A stretch of DNA of 56,539 nt from Gammaproteobacteria bacterium (lineage in GTDB: Bacteria > Pseudomonadota > Gammaproteobacteria > SZUA-229), in assembly GCA_029882355.1 (NCBI GenBank), contig JAOUKV010000022.1, positions 1 to 56,539 of the forward strand, written 5' to 3'. Below, in pieces: positions 28,673 to 36,927 of the stretch. Positions within the stretch are counted from its first letter, which is position 1. Each line of letters starts with the position of its first letter. The notes under the pieces were generated by a model. That model was given only the letters and a program-made list of their open reading frames with translations. It had not been told where the DNA came from and searched no databases. Position numbers and translations under genes: made by a program.

Positions 28673-29383
28673 ATGACAAAACCATCCATTTGGGCTGTTA
28701 TTCCCGCTGCCGGCATAGGCCAGCGCATGCAGTCTGATATCCCCAAACAATATCTCCCACTGGCTGGTTCAACGGTACTTGAAAATACCATTCATCGTTT
28801 GTTAGCCGCTAATAAAGTGAAAGGACTGGCTATCTCTTTGCGCCATGACGACCAATACTGGGCCAGTGTGAATATTGAATCGGAGAAACCCGTGATCAAA
28901 GCTGATGGTGGTACAGAGCGTTGTGATTCTGTGCTGAACGCAATGAAGGCGTTGTCTGATCATGAGGACTTTGATGCTGATAGTGACTGGGTGCTGGTTC
29001 ATGATGCAGTGCGACCCTGTGTCAGGCTCGAAGATATTGATCGGCTTATCGAGCAGGCAATGGTTAATGAAGCGGGTGGTCTGTTGGCACTGCCAGTACG
29101 CGATACTATGAAACGTCAATCAGCCAATTCAGCAACAGTGCAGAAAACAGAAGATCGTGAAGGCCTGTGGCACGCACTGACGCCACAGTTGTTCCCTTAT
29201 AAAGTATTGCAAGATTCTTTGATCAAGGCACTGGTTGATGGTGTCACTGTCACTGATGAATCATCAGCCATGGAGTACGCAGGTTATGCGCCATTATTGG
29301 TTAAAGGCCATGAAGATAACATCAAGATAACGCGTCCCAATGATTTACGACTGGCTGAACTCTTTATAGCTGATCAGCAATAA
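28673..29383 (+). CDS. ispD: 2-C-methyl-D-erythritol 4-phosphate cytidylyltransferase
   Basis: 236 residues, standard length. It transfers CMP to methylerythritol phosphate in the non-mevalonate isoprenoid pathway. Key features are the nucleotide-binding loop IPAAGIGQRM followed by PKQYLPLAG, the ADGGTERCDSVLNAM segment, VLVHDAVRPC and the closing TDESSAMEYAGY and NIKITRPNDLRLAE. It starts 4 bp after ftsB and is followed at 12 bp by ispF, the next-but-one enzyme of the same pathway. Confidence 0.97.
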   Translation: MTKPSIWAVIPAAGIGQRMQSDIPKQYLPLAGSTVLENTIHRLLAANKVKGLAISLRHDDQYWASVNIESEKPVIKADGGTERCDSVLNAMKALSDHEDFDADSDWVLVHDAVRPCVRLEDIDRLIEQAMVNEAGGLLALPVRDTMKRQSANSATVQKTEDREGLWHALTPQLFPYKVLQDSLIKALVDGVTVTDESSAMEYAGYAPLLVKGHEDNIKITRPNDLRLAELFIADQQ

Positions 29384-29395
29384 TAGGATAAATAA

Positions 29396-29902
29396 ATGAC
29401 AGCGGATAATTCTCAATCAAAAATACCTTTTAGAATCGGCCACGGCTTTGATGTGCATGCTTTTACTGATGGTGACCATATTGTGTTGGCTGGAGTTCGC
29501 ATTGAGCATGAGCAGGGTCTACTGGCACATTCTGATGGTGATGTGGTCATACACGCGATTTGTGATGCTTTGCTGGGGTCAATTTCGGCCGGTGATATAG
29601 GTCAGCATTTTCCTGATTCAGATCCCAGGTATAAAAACATTGATAGTCGAATCTTGTTAGAGAAGGTTTATGAAAAAGTAAAGCAGGACGGCTTTCAATT
29701 ATCTAATCTTGATATCACTGTCGTTGCACAAAAGCCGACTTTGTCTTCTTATATCTCATTAATGTGTGAGAGCATTGCAAGCATACTTATGGTGCAAAAA
29801 AATCAAATTAATATCAAAGCAACCACAACAGAAAAACTGGGTTACATAGGTAGAAAAGAAGGTATTGCTGTCCACGCTGTTACGCTTGTTTTTGCCGACT
29901 AA
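29396..29902 (+). CDS. ispF: 2-C-methyl-D-erythritol 2,4-cyclodiphosphate synthase
   Basis: 168 residues. It cyclises CDP-methylerythritol 2-phosphate, releasing [14 protein letters not shown] holds the zinc-binding Asp and His, [18 protein letters not shown] is the second metal/substrate segment, and [20 protein letters not shown] is the C-terminal signature. The protein carries about 12 extra N-terminal residues ([12 protein letters not shown]) relative to most family members. The usual Enterobacteria followers truD and surE are absent; the HU-like gene comes next. Confidence 0.97.
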   Translation: MTADNSQSKIPFRIGHGFDVHAFTDGDHIVLAGVRIEHEQGLLAHSDGDVVIHAICDALLGSISAGDIGQHFPDSDPRYKNIDSRILLEKVYEKVKQDGFQLSNLDITVVAQKPTLSSYISLMCESIASILMVQKNQINIKATTTEKLGYIGRKEGIAVHAVTLVFAD

Positions 29903-30079
29903 ATGCTCAATAAGTTTGCACTTTGTCTGATTAATCACCTATATGCCAATTATTACTGTATTTATAGGTAAAAAATGAACATTATGATGATTTAGGTATT
30001 TACTTTAAGGGGTTAAAGTTATAAAAATGCGCCTAGCAGTTTTAGAAGAATTATAAATTATCACCAAAGGGTAAAGATC

Positions 30080-30490
30080 ATGGCAGCAGCAAAGAAAAAA
30101 GCAGTCAAAAAGAAAGCTGTAAAAAAGAAAGCAGTAAAAAAAGCAGTCGCTCCAGCAAAAAACATTAAAGCTATTAGTACCGCTTATACAAAAACTCAAT
30201 TGTTTCTTCATATCGCTGAAGACACAGGTATAGCTAGAAAAGATGTTGCTAAAGTTTTTGAATCATTGAGTGATGTCATCGAGGGTCATGTTAAGAACCG
30301 TGGTGCAGGTGAATTCAAAATTCCTGGTTTGATGAAAGTTAAGATCAACAAGAAACCAGCAACCAAAGCACGTAAGAACGTGCCTAATCCATTCAAGCCA
30401 GGCGAGTTGATGGATGTGAAAGCCAAGCCAGCTCGTAAGGTAGTAAAAGTTCTGCCATTGAAAGGACTTAAGGATATGGCTGCAAAATAA
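30080..30490 (+). CDS. HU-family DNA-binding protein with lysine-rich N-terminal tail
   Basis: 136 residues. The first 25 are a histone H1-like tail built of KKKAV-type repeats, encoded by tandem 15-bp DNA repeats (about 30092-30150). An HU/IHF-like domain follows (TKTQLFLHIAEDTGIARKDV at the start; VIEGHVKNRGAGEFKIPGLM in the middle), ending with a basic C-terminal stretch. It is likely a nucleoid-associated protein that bends or compacts DNA. AAAGGG precedes the ATG. A strong terminator follows, so it is probably a single-gene unit. The repeat DNA could vary in number by slippage. Confidence 0.88.
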   Translation: MAAAKKKAVKKKAVKKKAVKKAVAPAKNIKAISTAYTKTQLFLHIAEDTGIARKDVAKVFESLSDVIEGHVKNRGAGEFKIPGLMKVKINKKPATKARKNVPNPFKPGELMDVKAKPARKVVKVLPLKGLKDMAAK

Positions 30491-30510
30491 GTCTATACAG
30501 ACTTGTTTTG

Positions 30511-30548
30511 AAAAACCCCTGTAGAACCTTGTTTTGCAGGGGTTTTTT
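30511..30548 (+). terminator. Rho-independent terminator of the HU-like gene
   Basis: The stem AAAACCCCTG / CAGGGGTTTT, with a 16-nt loop, is followed by a run of Ts (TTTTTT up to 30548). It starts 21 bp after the HU-like stop. Confidence 0.88.
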
Positions 30549-30562
30549 GTGTCTAATACTTT

Positions 30563-31150
30563 ATGGGTTTGACTCGATTAATTTATCTGCACGGCTTTAA
30601 TAGCTCGCCTGAATCATATAAGGCGAAGCTTTTGTATGCCCATATGGAGCAACGAGGCATACTGGATCAGTTAATTATTCCTGAAATACCGCCGGTGCCC
30701 GCCGAGGCTATGGCTATGCTGGTGGCTCTGTTTGAAGAGAATCAGGAAATTGGTGATGTCGCCGTCGCGGGTAGTTCATTGGGCGGGTTCTATTCAACCT
30801 GTCTGGCTGAGCGCTTTGGCTGCAAAGCAGCATTGATTAATCCTGCTGTGCGTCCTCATCTATTACTGAAAAAATATCTGGGTGAGAATAAAAATTATAA
30901 TACTGCAGAGACCTGGGTGCTCGATCAATCACATATCGAACAGCTTAAAGAAATGGATGTCGATGCGATTACCCGTCCAGAACGTTATTTGTTGCTGCTG
31001 CAAAAAGGTGATGAAACTTTGGACTATCGTCAGGCTTTAGAAAAATACAAAGATTGCCCGCTCGTTTTAGAAGAGGGTGGTGATCATTCATTCACCGGCT
31101 TTGAAAATCATATCGAACCTATTTTGAGATTTTGTGGAATCACTGTATGA
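30563..31150 (+). CDS. yqiA: YqiA/YcfP-family alpha/beta hydrolase
   Basis: 195 residues, the family size. The start MGLTRLIYLHGFNSSPESYK carries the oxyanion HG region. GSSLGGFYSTCLAERFG carries the nucleophile serine, INPAVRP follows, and the C-terminal GGDHSFTGFENH carries the catalytic histidine. E. coli YqiA is an esterase active on acyl-CoA-like substrates in vitro; its role in the cell is not settled. It starts 14 bp after the HU terminator with no clear ribosome site, and is followed at 31 bp by nagZ. Confidence 0.88.
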   Translation: MGLTRLIYLHGFNSSPESYKAKLLYAHMEQRGILDQLIIPEIPPVPAEAMAMLVALFEENQEIGDVAVAGSSLGGFYSTCLAERFGCKAALINPAVRPHLLLKKYLGENKNYNTAETWVLDQSHIEQLKEMDVDAITRPERYLLLLQKGDETLDYRQALEKYKDCPLVLEEGGDHSFTGFENHIEPILRFCGITV

Positions 31151-31181
31151 AAATAATAACAATTGAACAGGTAGTCATTTA

Positions 31182-32228
31182 ATGTCACTCGGCCCAATTA
31201 TGATGGACTTAATCGGTACACAGATTAGCGATACCGAAAGAGAATTATTGCTCAACCCGCAAGTGGGTGGTCTTATCCTGTTCACTCGCAATTTTGAATC
31301 CATCGAACAGATTACTGCGCTGATCTCTGAAATTCGTTCCTTGCGTACACCGCATCTACTGATCGCTATCGATCACGAAGGCGGGCGTGTGCAGCGTTTC
31401 CATGATGGGTTTACCAGGCTACCACCGGCGAGTGTATTTGGTGAGATTTATAAACACGATCATGATAAAGCGCGTGAGTGTGCTGAGCTGACCGGCTGGC
31501 TGATGGCCGCTGAGTTACGCGCCATCAATGTCGATTTTAGTTTTTCCCCAGTGCTCGATCTGGCGCATGGCGTTAGTGGTGTCATTGGTAACCGCGCTTT
31601 TCATTCCAAAGCGGATGTTGCCGCGACGCTGGCTTATGCCTTTATGCACGGTATGTCGCTGGCAGGCATGTCGGCTGTTGGCAAACATTTTCCCGGACAC
31701 GGCGGCGTCACCGAAGATTCACATCTTGCTTTACCGGTTGATCATCGTGATATGGCGACTTTGATGAAGGCCGACATCGTTCCTTTTGAAAAGATGATCC
31801 ACAATCATTTACCGGCCATTATGCCTGCGCATGTTATCTATGATCAGGTAGATGATAAACCTGCGGGTTATTCCTCCATCTGGCTGAAACAGGTATTGCG
31901 TGACCGTCTAAAATTTCAGGGTGTTATTTTCAGTGACGACTTGAGCATGGAGGCGGCGGGCATCGGTGGAAGTTATGGCGAGCGTGCTTTACTGGCACTC
32001 GATGCGGGTTGTGACATGGTGCTGGTGTGCAATCATCCTGACGGTGTTTCCGAAGTGATCACGGCTTTGGGGGATTACTCAAACCCGACCTCACAATTAC
32101 GTTTAACACGCATGCACGGCAAGCAGGTATTCGATCGTGCTGAGTTGTTAGCTAGCCGACAATGGCAACTGGCAAATAAAATGATTCTGGAGCTGGACGA
32201 CTCACCCTGGATGGAAATGGACGTTTAA
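31182..32228 (+). CDS. nagZ: Beta-N-acetylhexosaminidase NagZ
   Basis: 348 residues, glycoside hydrolase family 3, cytoplasmic. It removes GlcNAc from anhydromuropeptides in peptidoglycan recycling. Landmarks are the start GPIMMDLIGTQISDTERELL, AIDHEGGRVQRF, FSFSPVLDLAHG, the flexible catalytic loop KHFPGHGGVTEDSHLALP and the nucleophile region FSDDLSMEAAGI. Length is normal. No other recycling gene lies nearby in the window. Confidence 0.96.
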   Translation: MSLGPIMMDLIGTQISDTERELLLNPQVGGLILFTRNFESIEQITALISEIRSLRTPHLLIAIDHEGGRVQRFHDGFTRLPPASVFGEIYKHDHDKARECAELTGWLMAAELRAINVDFSFSPVLDLAHGVSGVIGNRAFHSKADVAATLAYAFMHGMSLAGMSAVGKHFPGHGGVTEDSHLALPVDHRDMATLMKADIVPFEKMIHNHLPAIMPAHVIYDQVDDKPAGYSSIWLKQVLRDRLKFQGVIFSDDLSMEAAGIGGSYGERALLALDAGCDMVLVCNHPDGVSEVITALGDYSNPTSQLRLTRMHGKQVFDRAELLASRQWQLANKMILELDDSPWMEMDV

Positions 32229-32245
32229 CGAATTAAGGTATAACC

Positions 32246-33364
32246 ATGAGTGATAATCAACAAATCAATCAGCTGCTAAGTTTTTTGCAAAACCACAACT
32301 GGATTGTTCAGGTGTTTCTGATCGTGTTAATTTCCTTGACGCTCAGTTTTATTGCGCGACGAGCCATCAACAAAATTGAAATCAAGCTGCAAAAAACCAA
32401 AAACCCGTGGGATGATTTATTAACACAATCATTGCAGAAGCCCGTTGCCTGGTTAATCTGGTTACTAGGTTTAACTTTTGCCGCTGAAATCGTACATAAA
32501 CAAAGTGGTGCCACTATTTTTGAAGCAGTCGGGCCAGTTCGTGATATTGGTGTGATTTTGATACTGACAATGTTCTTGCTTAACCTTGTCCGCGGTACTC
32601 AGAAAATACTGATAGCATCTGGCTGTGAAAGCGGTGAGAGAGATTTTGATGAGCACACCGTTGAAGCGATCTCCAAGTTAATTCGAATCTCCATTATCAT
32701 TACAAGTGCTTTGGTGATGCTGCAAACATTAGGTTTCAGTGTTTCAGGTGTGCTGGCTTTTGGTGGTATTGGTGGTATTGCTATTGGTTTCGCGGCTAAG
32801 GATCTGCTCTCCAATTTCTTCGGGGGGCTGATGATCTATATGGACAGACCCTTCAAAGTCGGAGACTGGATTCGCTCCAATGACCGCGATATAGAGGGCA
32901 CGGTTGAACATATTGGCTGGCGGCTGACTCGTATCCGAACATTTGATAAGCGTCCGCTGTATGTACCAAATTCAATTTTCGCCACCATTAGCGTGGAGAA
33001 CCCCTCAAGAATGACCAATCGCCGTATTTACGAGACTATTGGCATTCGTTATCAAGATTCATCAAAAATGGAAGCCATTGTTAAGGACGTAAAACAAATG
33101 CTGATAGATCATCCGGAAATTGATACCAAAGCTACAATGATTGTTAATTTTGTTAATTTTTCAGCCTCATCCATCGACTTTTTTGTGTATACCTTCACTA
33201 AAACAACTGACTGGGTTCTATTTCATGAGATTAAACAGGATGTCATGCTTAAAATTATTGATATAATCAACGAACATTCAGCAGAAATGGCCTTCCCAAC
33301 GACCACCTTGCATGTAGAATCAATACCTGAATCATTATCTAATCAATCCGGCGTGCAATCATGA
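32246..33364 (+). CDS. MscS-family mechanosensitive ion channel
   Basis: 372 residues. Three or four hydrophobic spans (about 17-35, 68-86, 95-115 and 138-160) are followed by the pore helix region (GFSVSGVLAFGGIGGIAIGF) and the hallmark AAKDLLSNFFGGLMIYMDRP of MscS proteins. The beta domain carries KVGDWIRS, and the C-terminal domain ends before residue 360. It opens under membrane tension to release ions during osmotic downshock. It overlaps the DsrE-like gene by 4 bp (ATGA), so the two are translationally coupled. Confidence 0.93.
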   Translation: MSDNQQINQLLSFLQNHNWIVQVFLIVLISLTLSFIARRAINKIEIKLQKTKNPWDDLLTQSLQKPVAWLIWLLGLTFAAEIVHKQSGATIFEAVGPVRDIGVILILTMFLLNLVRGTQKILIASGCESGERDFDEHTVEAISKLIRISIIITSALVMLQTLGFSVSGVLAFGGIGGIAIGFAAKDLLSNFFGGLMIYMDRPFKVGDWIRSNDRDIEGTVEHIGWRLTRIRTFDKRPLYVPNSIFATISVENPSRMTNRRIYETIGIRYQDSSKMEAIVKDVKQMLIDHPEIDTKATMIVNFVNFSASSIDFFVYTFTKTTDWVLFHEIKQDVMLKIIDIINEHSAEMAFPTTTLHVESIPESLSNQSGVQS

Positions 33365-33729
33365 GTAAAAAACTGTTAATAATTCTGGCTAATTCAGATC
33401 CTGCTAATGCGGCAGAATTAGGCGCTCCTTTATTTCAGGCTACAGTGGCGGCGGCGATGTCTCATGAAGTCGAAGTTGTGATCACTGGTAATGTTGGTGC
33501 ACTGGCCTCTACTGGCTATGCTGACAACCTGGAAATTAATCATGACACTCACCGCAGTGTTTATGATGTGATTAAAGAAGCACATAGAGCAGGTGTTGTT
33601 TTTAAAGTCTGTGCACCATCTGTACAAATCTATGGTGATGACCTTATTCCTGAAATTGAAGAAAGTGTTGGTTCGGCTTATGTTATTAGTGAAGCGATGG
33701 ACGACGACACCGTTACTTTTACTTATTAA
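33361..33729 (+). CDS. DsrE-family protein coupled to MscS
   Basis: 122 residues, starting MSKKLLIILANSDPANAAEL. It is a DsrE/DsrF-like fold: an early beta strand and loop (ILANSDPAN), GAPLFQATVAAAMSHEVEVV and FKVCAPSVQIYGDD, which has the single cysteine. DsrE proteins often carry sulfur or bind small redox partners; this cysteine is at the position often used for sulfur transfer, but no dsr genes are nearby. The 4-bp overlap with the channel gene suggests a joint role, for example redox or ligand sensing. Function unknown. Confidence 0.75.
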   Translation: MSKKLLIILANSDPANAAELGAPLFQATVAAAMSHEVEVVITGNVGALASTGYADNLEINHDTHRSVYDVIKEAHRAGVVFKVCAPSVQIYGDDLIPEIEESVGSAYVISEAMDDDTVTFTY

Positions 33730-33735
33730 GCATAA

Positions 33736-34287
33736 ATGTCTATTTCGTCTGAAGAACTTACAGCTATCCTGTCGAAGGCAGAACTAATCTATAGCAATGA
33801 GCAGGTGTCCATGGCTCTCGATACTATGGCGCTTGAGTTAAATGATCGATTGAGTGGTACGCAACCACTACTGTTATGTGTGATGAATGGTGCACTGGTT
33901 TTTGCAGGACATCTGCTAACGCGTCTTAATTGTTTTCCTCAAGTCGATTATATACATGCGACACGCTATGGTGACCATACCTGTGGTAGTACATTAGATT
34001 GGCGAGCCTACCCCAGTAATGACTTAAAAAACCGTACGGTTTTGATACTGGATGATATTCTAGATGAAGGCATTACACTGAAAGCTATCATTGAATACTG
34101 TCATAAGCAGGGAGCCAAAGAAGTGTTGTCAGCAGTTCTAGTTCAGAAAAAACATAAACGTTGTGTTGAAGGGCTTAAAAGTGATTTTGTGGGTCTTGAG
34201 GTTGAAGATAAATATGTTTTTGGTTTTGGCATGGACTACCAGTCACAACTTCGCCACCTCAATGGCATTTACGCGCTGAGTGAATAA
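33736..34287 (+). CDS. hpt: Hypoxanthine-guanine phosphoribosyltransferase
   Basis: 183 residues. It joins hypoxanthine or guanine to PRPP to make IMP or GMP. The PRPP-binding motif is VLILDDILDEGITL, and the early LLLCVMNGALVFAGHLL supplies the other pyrophosphate-binding loop. The C-terminal KYVFGFGMDYQSQLRHLNGI is typical of the bacterial enzyme. It starts 6 bp after the DsrE-like stop and runs directly into the phosphorylase gene (TAA then T-ATG). The next enzyme can supply its hypoxanthine, which explains the pairing. Confidence 0.93.
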   Translation: MSISSEELTAILSKAELIYSNEQVSMALDTMALELNDRLSGTQPLLLCVMNGALVFAGHLLTRLNCFPQVDYIHATRYGDHTCGSTLDWRAYPSNDLKNRTVLILDDILDEGITLKAIIEYCHKQGAKEVLSAVLVQKKHKRCVEGLKSDFVGLEVEDKYVFGFGMDYQSQLRHLNGIYALSE

Positions 34288-34288
34288 T

Positions 34289-35041
34289 ATGACAAAAATA
34301 GCAATTATTGGTGGTACTGGGCTGGATGAATTTTCGGCATTACAAAGTTTGCGCAGAGAAAAAATCACCACACCTTATGGCGATACATCAAATGTTTTGA
34401 TGTTCGGTACTATCGATGGTCATGAACTTATATTTCTTCCCAGGCACGGTGAGAAGCACAATGTCGCACCACATAATATTAACTACCGCGCTAATTTATG
34501 GGCGTTGAAAGATCAGGGGGTGACACATATTGTTGCGGTTAATGCTGTCGGTGGTATTACTGATAATATGTCACCGGAAAAGTTAGTCTTTCCACATCAG
34601 ATTATTGATTACACACATTCACGCCAGCATACATTTTCGGATGAAAATTCTGATTCAGTTATGCATATCGATTTTACAGAACCTTACAGCGAGTTAATTA
34701 GAGGTGTGTTAAGAAGCGTGTCTATTGATATGGCTTTTGACTTTGAGGGCGATGCGGTTTATGGCGCAGTTCAGGGGCCAAGACTTGAAACAGCCGCAGA
34801 AATTAATCGTATGCAGCAGGATGGCTGTGACATCGTTGGCATGACCGGTATGCCAGAAGCTTCTCTGGCCAGAGAGCTGGATATCGAATATGCCTGTTGT
34901 GCTCTGGTGGTAAACTGGGCTGCGGGTAAAGGTGATGATGTATACATCACCATGGATATAATCGAAAAGCATATGCAATACGGCATGATCAGTGTTTCAA
35001 AGCTGATATCAAAAGCCTTGCCCGAACTTTTAAAACTGTAG
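34289..35041 (+). CDS. S-methyl-5'-thioinosine phosphorylase (MTAP/PNP family)
   Basis: 250 residues from the ATG at 34289; the in-frame GTG at 34280 would overlap hpt and is less likely. The phosphate-binding start IAIIGGTGLDEF, LPRHGEKHNVAPHNINYRAN and the base/sugar-binding VGMTGMPEASLARELDIEYA align well with the Pseudomonas enzyme that splits methylthioinosine into hypoxanthine and methylthioribose 1-phosphate. The distinction from methylthioadenosine phosphorylase rests on overall resemblance (for instance VVNWAAGKG). It fits a polyamine/methionine salvage role, feeding hypoxanthine to the adjacent hpt product. Confidence 0.85.
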   Translation: MTKIAIIGGTGLDEFSALQSLRREKITTPYGDTSNVLMFGTIDGHELIFLPRHGEKHNVAPHNINYRANLWALKDQGVTHIVAVNAVGGITDNMSPEKLVFPHQIIDYTHSRQHTFSDENSDSVMHIDFTEPYSELIRGVLRSVSIDMAFDFEGDAVYGAVQGPRLETAAEINRMQQDGCDIVGMTGMPEASLARELDIEYACCALVVNWAAGKGDDVYITMDIIEKHMQYGMISVSKLISKALPELLKL

Positions 35042-35049
35042 AGCCGTTT

Positions 35050-35259
35050 ATGGAAATATTTGAACTTGAAGACCACGAATTTATTGAGCTGAATAATTTA
35101 TTAAAAGTGACTGGGTTCTGTGAAAGTGGTGGGCTGGCTAAGATCATGATTGGTGATGGACAGGTAAAAGTCGATGGTAAAGTTGAACTTCGTAAACGCT
35201 GTAAAATTCGCACTCATCAGGTTGTCGAGTTTAATGGTCAGTCTGTCATGATAAAGTAG
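35050..35259 (+). CDS. ybcJ: YbcJ-type S4-domain RNA-binding protein
   Basis: 69 residues, a single S4 domain. LEDHEFIELNNLLKVTGFCE, SGGLAKIMIGDGQVKVDGKV and ELRKRCKIRTHQVVEF match the E. coli YbcJ pattern, length and order. The family probably binds structured RNA; its target is not established. It starts 8 bp after the phosphorylase gene and is the last member of the 32-35 kb run. A separate diguanylate cyclase follows after 74 bp. Confidence 0.88.
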   Translation: MEIFELEDHEFIELNNLLKVTGFCESGGLAKIMIGDGQVKVDGKVELRKRCKIRTHQVVEFNGQSVMIK

Positions 35260-35333
35260 TCTGTTAATCTTGCTACCTATATACTATGTTTTTTTATATA
35301 TGTCAGCAGTGGCAGCTAGTTCAGGACTAAATA

Positions 35334-36794
35334 ATGACAAACCCCGATCCAGTTTCTGATCTCTCAATCAAACGATCTGTTGACATCTATTCTTTTGTTA
35401 TACTTATTAGCTTTGTGCTTTTTCTGTTTTGGCTGGCTGACGACAGGTATGATAATTTTGTTGACGCGCATCAGATATCGGCAAATAAGGCAGTGCAAGT
35501 CGCTGCTATGGAAATTAAGGAAATTATTAACAACAAGCGTCATGTTGTTAGTCTTTTTTCAGAAGATAACCGTGATTTGATCTTTAAGTTGTCTCAGTAT
35601 CCTGATGATGAAGAGCTGTATGATGAATTGAATCGCCGCTTAGGCAGAAATATTCCTGATTTTTTCGCATCGAATATCGTTACTTCCTCAGGCGATCTCG
35701 TTATCGGAGATTTTGATGGTAAAGTGGGCGGCTTATGTCTTACAGATATAAAACACTTTATTGATGATGGTCATCAGTTAGTTCGTGTACATCCAAATAA
35801 CGATACATACCATTATGATATTTTGACTCGGCTTCCAGATGATAAAGATGGAAAGTTGTTTTTTGTTAGCTTTAACTTAAATGAGCTATCTGATTTGTTG
35901 CATGTTATTCAGCCATCAATGCATGAACTCATGTTGATAAATGAGGGTATGCAGAATCTTATAGAAATCAACACAAATGGTGGTAGAAATGTTATCACTG
36001 ATCGTCTAGATTACAGGCTTACCAGTGATGAGATATCAAGAATAATGTCATCAACAAAAATAGAAAACTCTATGTGGAGTGTCATCGATTTCCATCAGCC
36101 CGGCTTGTTAACTCAGTACAGGATGTACATTTTTAAGGAATACCTTTTTGTCTTTTTTGTTGTGGCTATTATCGGTCTTTACATGCGGTCAGTATTGGTT
36201 GATCGTGATAGCAGACGAAATCTGGCTGAAATAAAATTGAGGCAAAGCAATGATGAAATCAGAATACTTAATGAAAAGCTTGAGCTGCTGGCAACTACTG
36301 ACGGTTTAACTGGCTTGTATAATCGCCGTTACATCGATGAACGACTTGCTATGGAATGGAGCAGGTGTCAGCGTACCGGACTCCCGATTAATATTGTGAT
36401 CATCGATATTGATTATTTTAAAAATTATAACGATCAGTATGGGCACCAGGCGGGTGATGACTGTCTCATCTCCGTTGCTAATACTATGACTTCAATATTC
36501 AAGCGATCAGGTGACATTGTCGCAAGGTACGGCGGAGAAGAATTTGTCATTGTAATGACTGATATTAATGTCGAAGCTGCTGAACTAATACTGCACCAGT
36601 TTCAAAATGCGCTGAATGAAGCCAAAATCAAACATGAATCATCTAATGTTGGAGATCATCTGACCGTCAGCATAGGTCTTGTTAATATCATACCTACACA
36701 GTCCGATTCAGTACAGGATGGGATTAGAAATGCCGATAAGGCGCTGTATGTGGCCAAGGAAAGTGGTAGAAATCAGATATACGTCCATAAATAA
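35334..36794 (+). CDS. Membrane diguanylate cyclase (second in window)
   Basis: 486 residues. Two membrane spans (about 16-36 and 268-288) enclose a periplasmic sensor of about 230 residues with Cache-like features (DFFASNIVTSSGDLVIGDFD). A short linker coiled coil (SNDEIRILNEKLELLATTDG) leads to the GGDEF domain: LTGLYNRRYIDERL, DIDYFKNYNDQYGHQAGDDC and the active loop GGEEF (about 400-404). RxxD (RSGD) lies exactly five residues upstream, so product inhibition is likely. It should synthesise cyclic di-GMP in response to an unknown external signal. It is not closely alike in sensor sequence to the cyclase at 16.7 kb. Confidence 0.92.
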   Translation: MTNPDPVSDLSIKRSVDIYSFVILISFVLFLFWLADDRYDNFVDAHQISANKAVQVAAMEIKEIINNKRHVVSLFSEDNRDLIFKLSQYPDDEELYDELNRRLGRNIPDFFASNIVTSSGDLVIGDFDGKVGGLCLTDIKHFIDDGHQLVRVHPNNDTYHYDILTRLPDDKDGKLFFVSFNLNELSDLLHVIQPSMHELMLINEGMQNLIEINTNGGRNVITDRLDYRLTSDEISRIMSSTKIENSMWSVIDFHQPGLLTQYRMYIFKEYLFVFFVVAIIGLYMRSVLVDRDSRRNLAEIKLRQSNDEIRILNEKLELLATTDGLTGLYNRRYIDERLAMEWSRCQRTGLPINIVIIDIDYFKNYNDQYGHQAGDDCLISVANTMTSIFKRSGDIVARYGGEEFVIVMTDINVEAAELILHQFQNALNEAKIKHESSNVGDHLTVSIGLVNIIPTQSDSVQDGIRNADKALYVAKESGRNQIYVHK

Positions 36795-36927
36795 TCCGGC
36801 TAAACTATGTTTTTATTCCATTCCCCGGAGTTCTTGATCAGGTGGTAGGATAGAATCCGCTGGTTTCGCTTATTATTGATAATTCCATTAACTTTCATGT
36901 TAGGCGGATTTTATTTCAGGTATTACT

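Noticed and set aside
30092-30150. Short tandem repeats that might suggest a CRISPR-like or satellite array
   Set aside because: The 15-bp units are in frame within the HU-like gene and encode its lysine-rich tail; there are no spacers.
36880-36910. GTTAGGC before ycaO, resembling an attC right box
   Set aside because: No left box or complementary arms are nearby, and the genes on both sides are ordinary chromosomal ones; a chance match.
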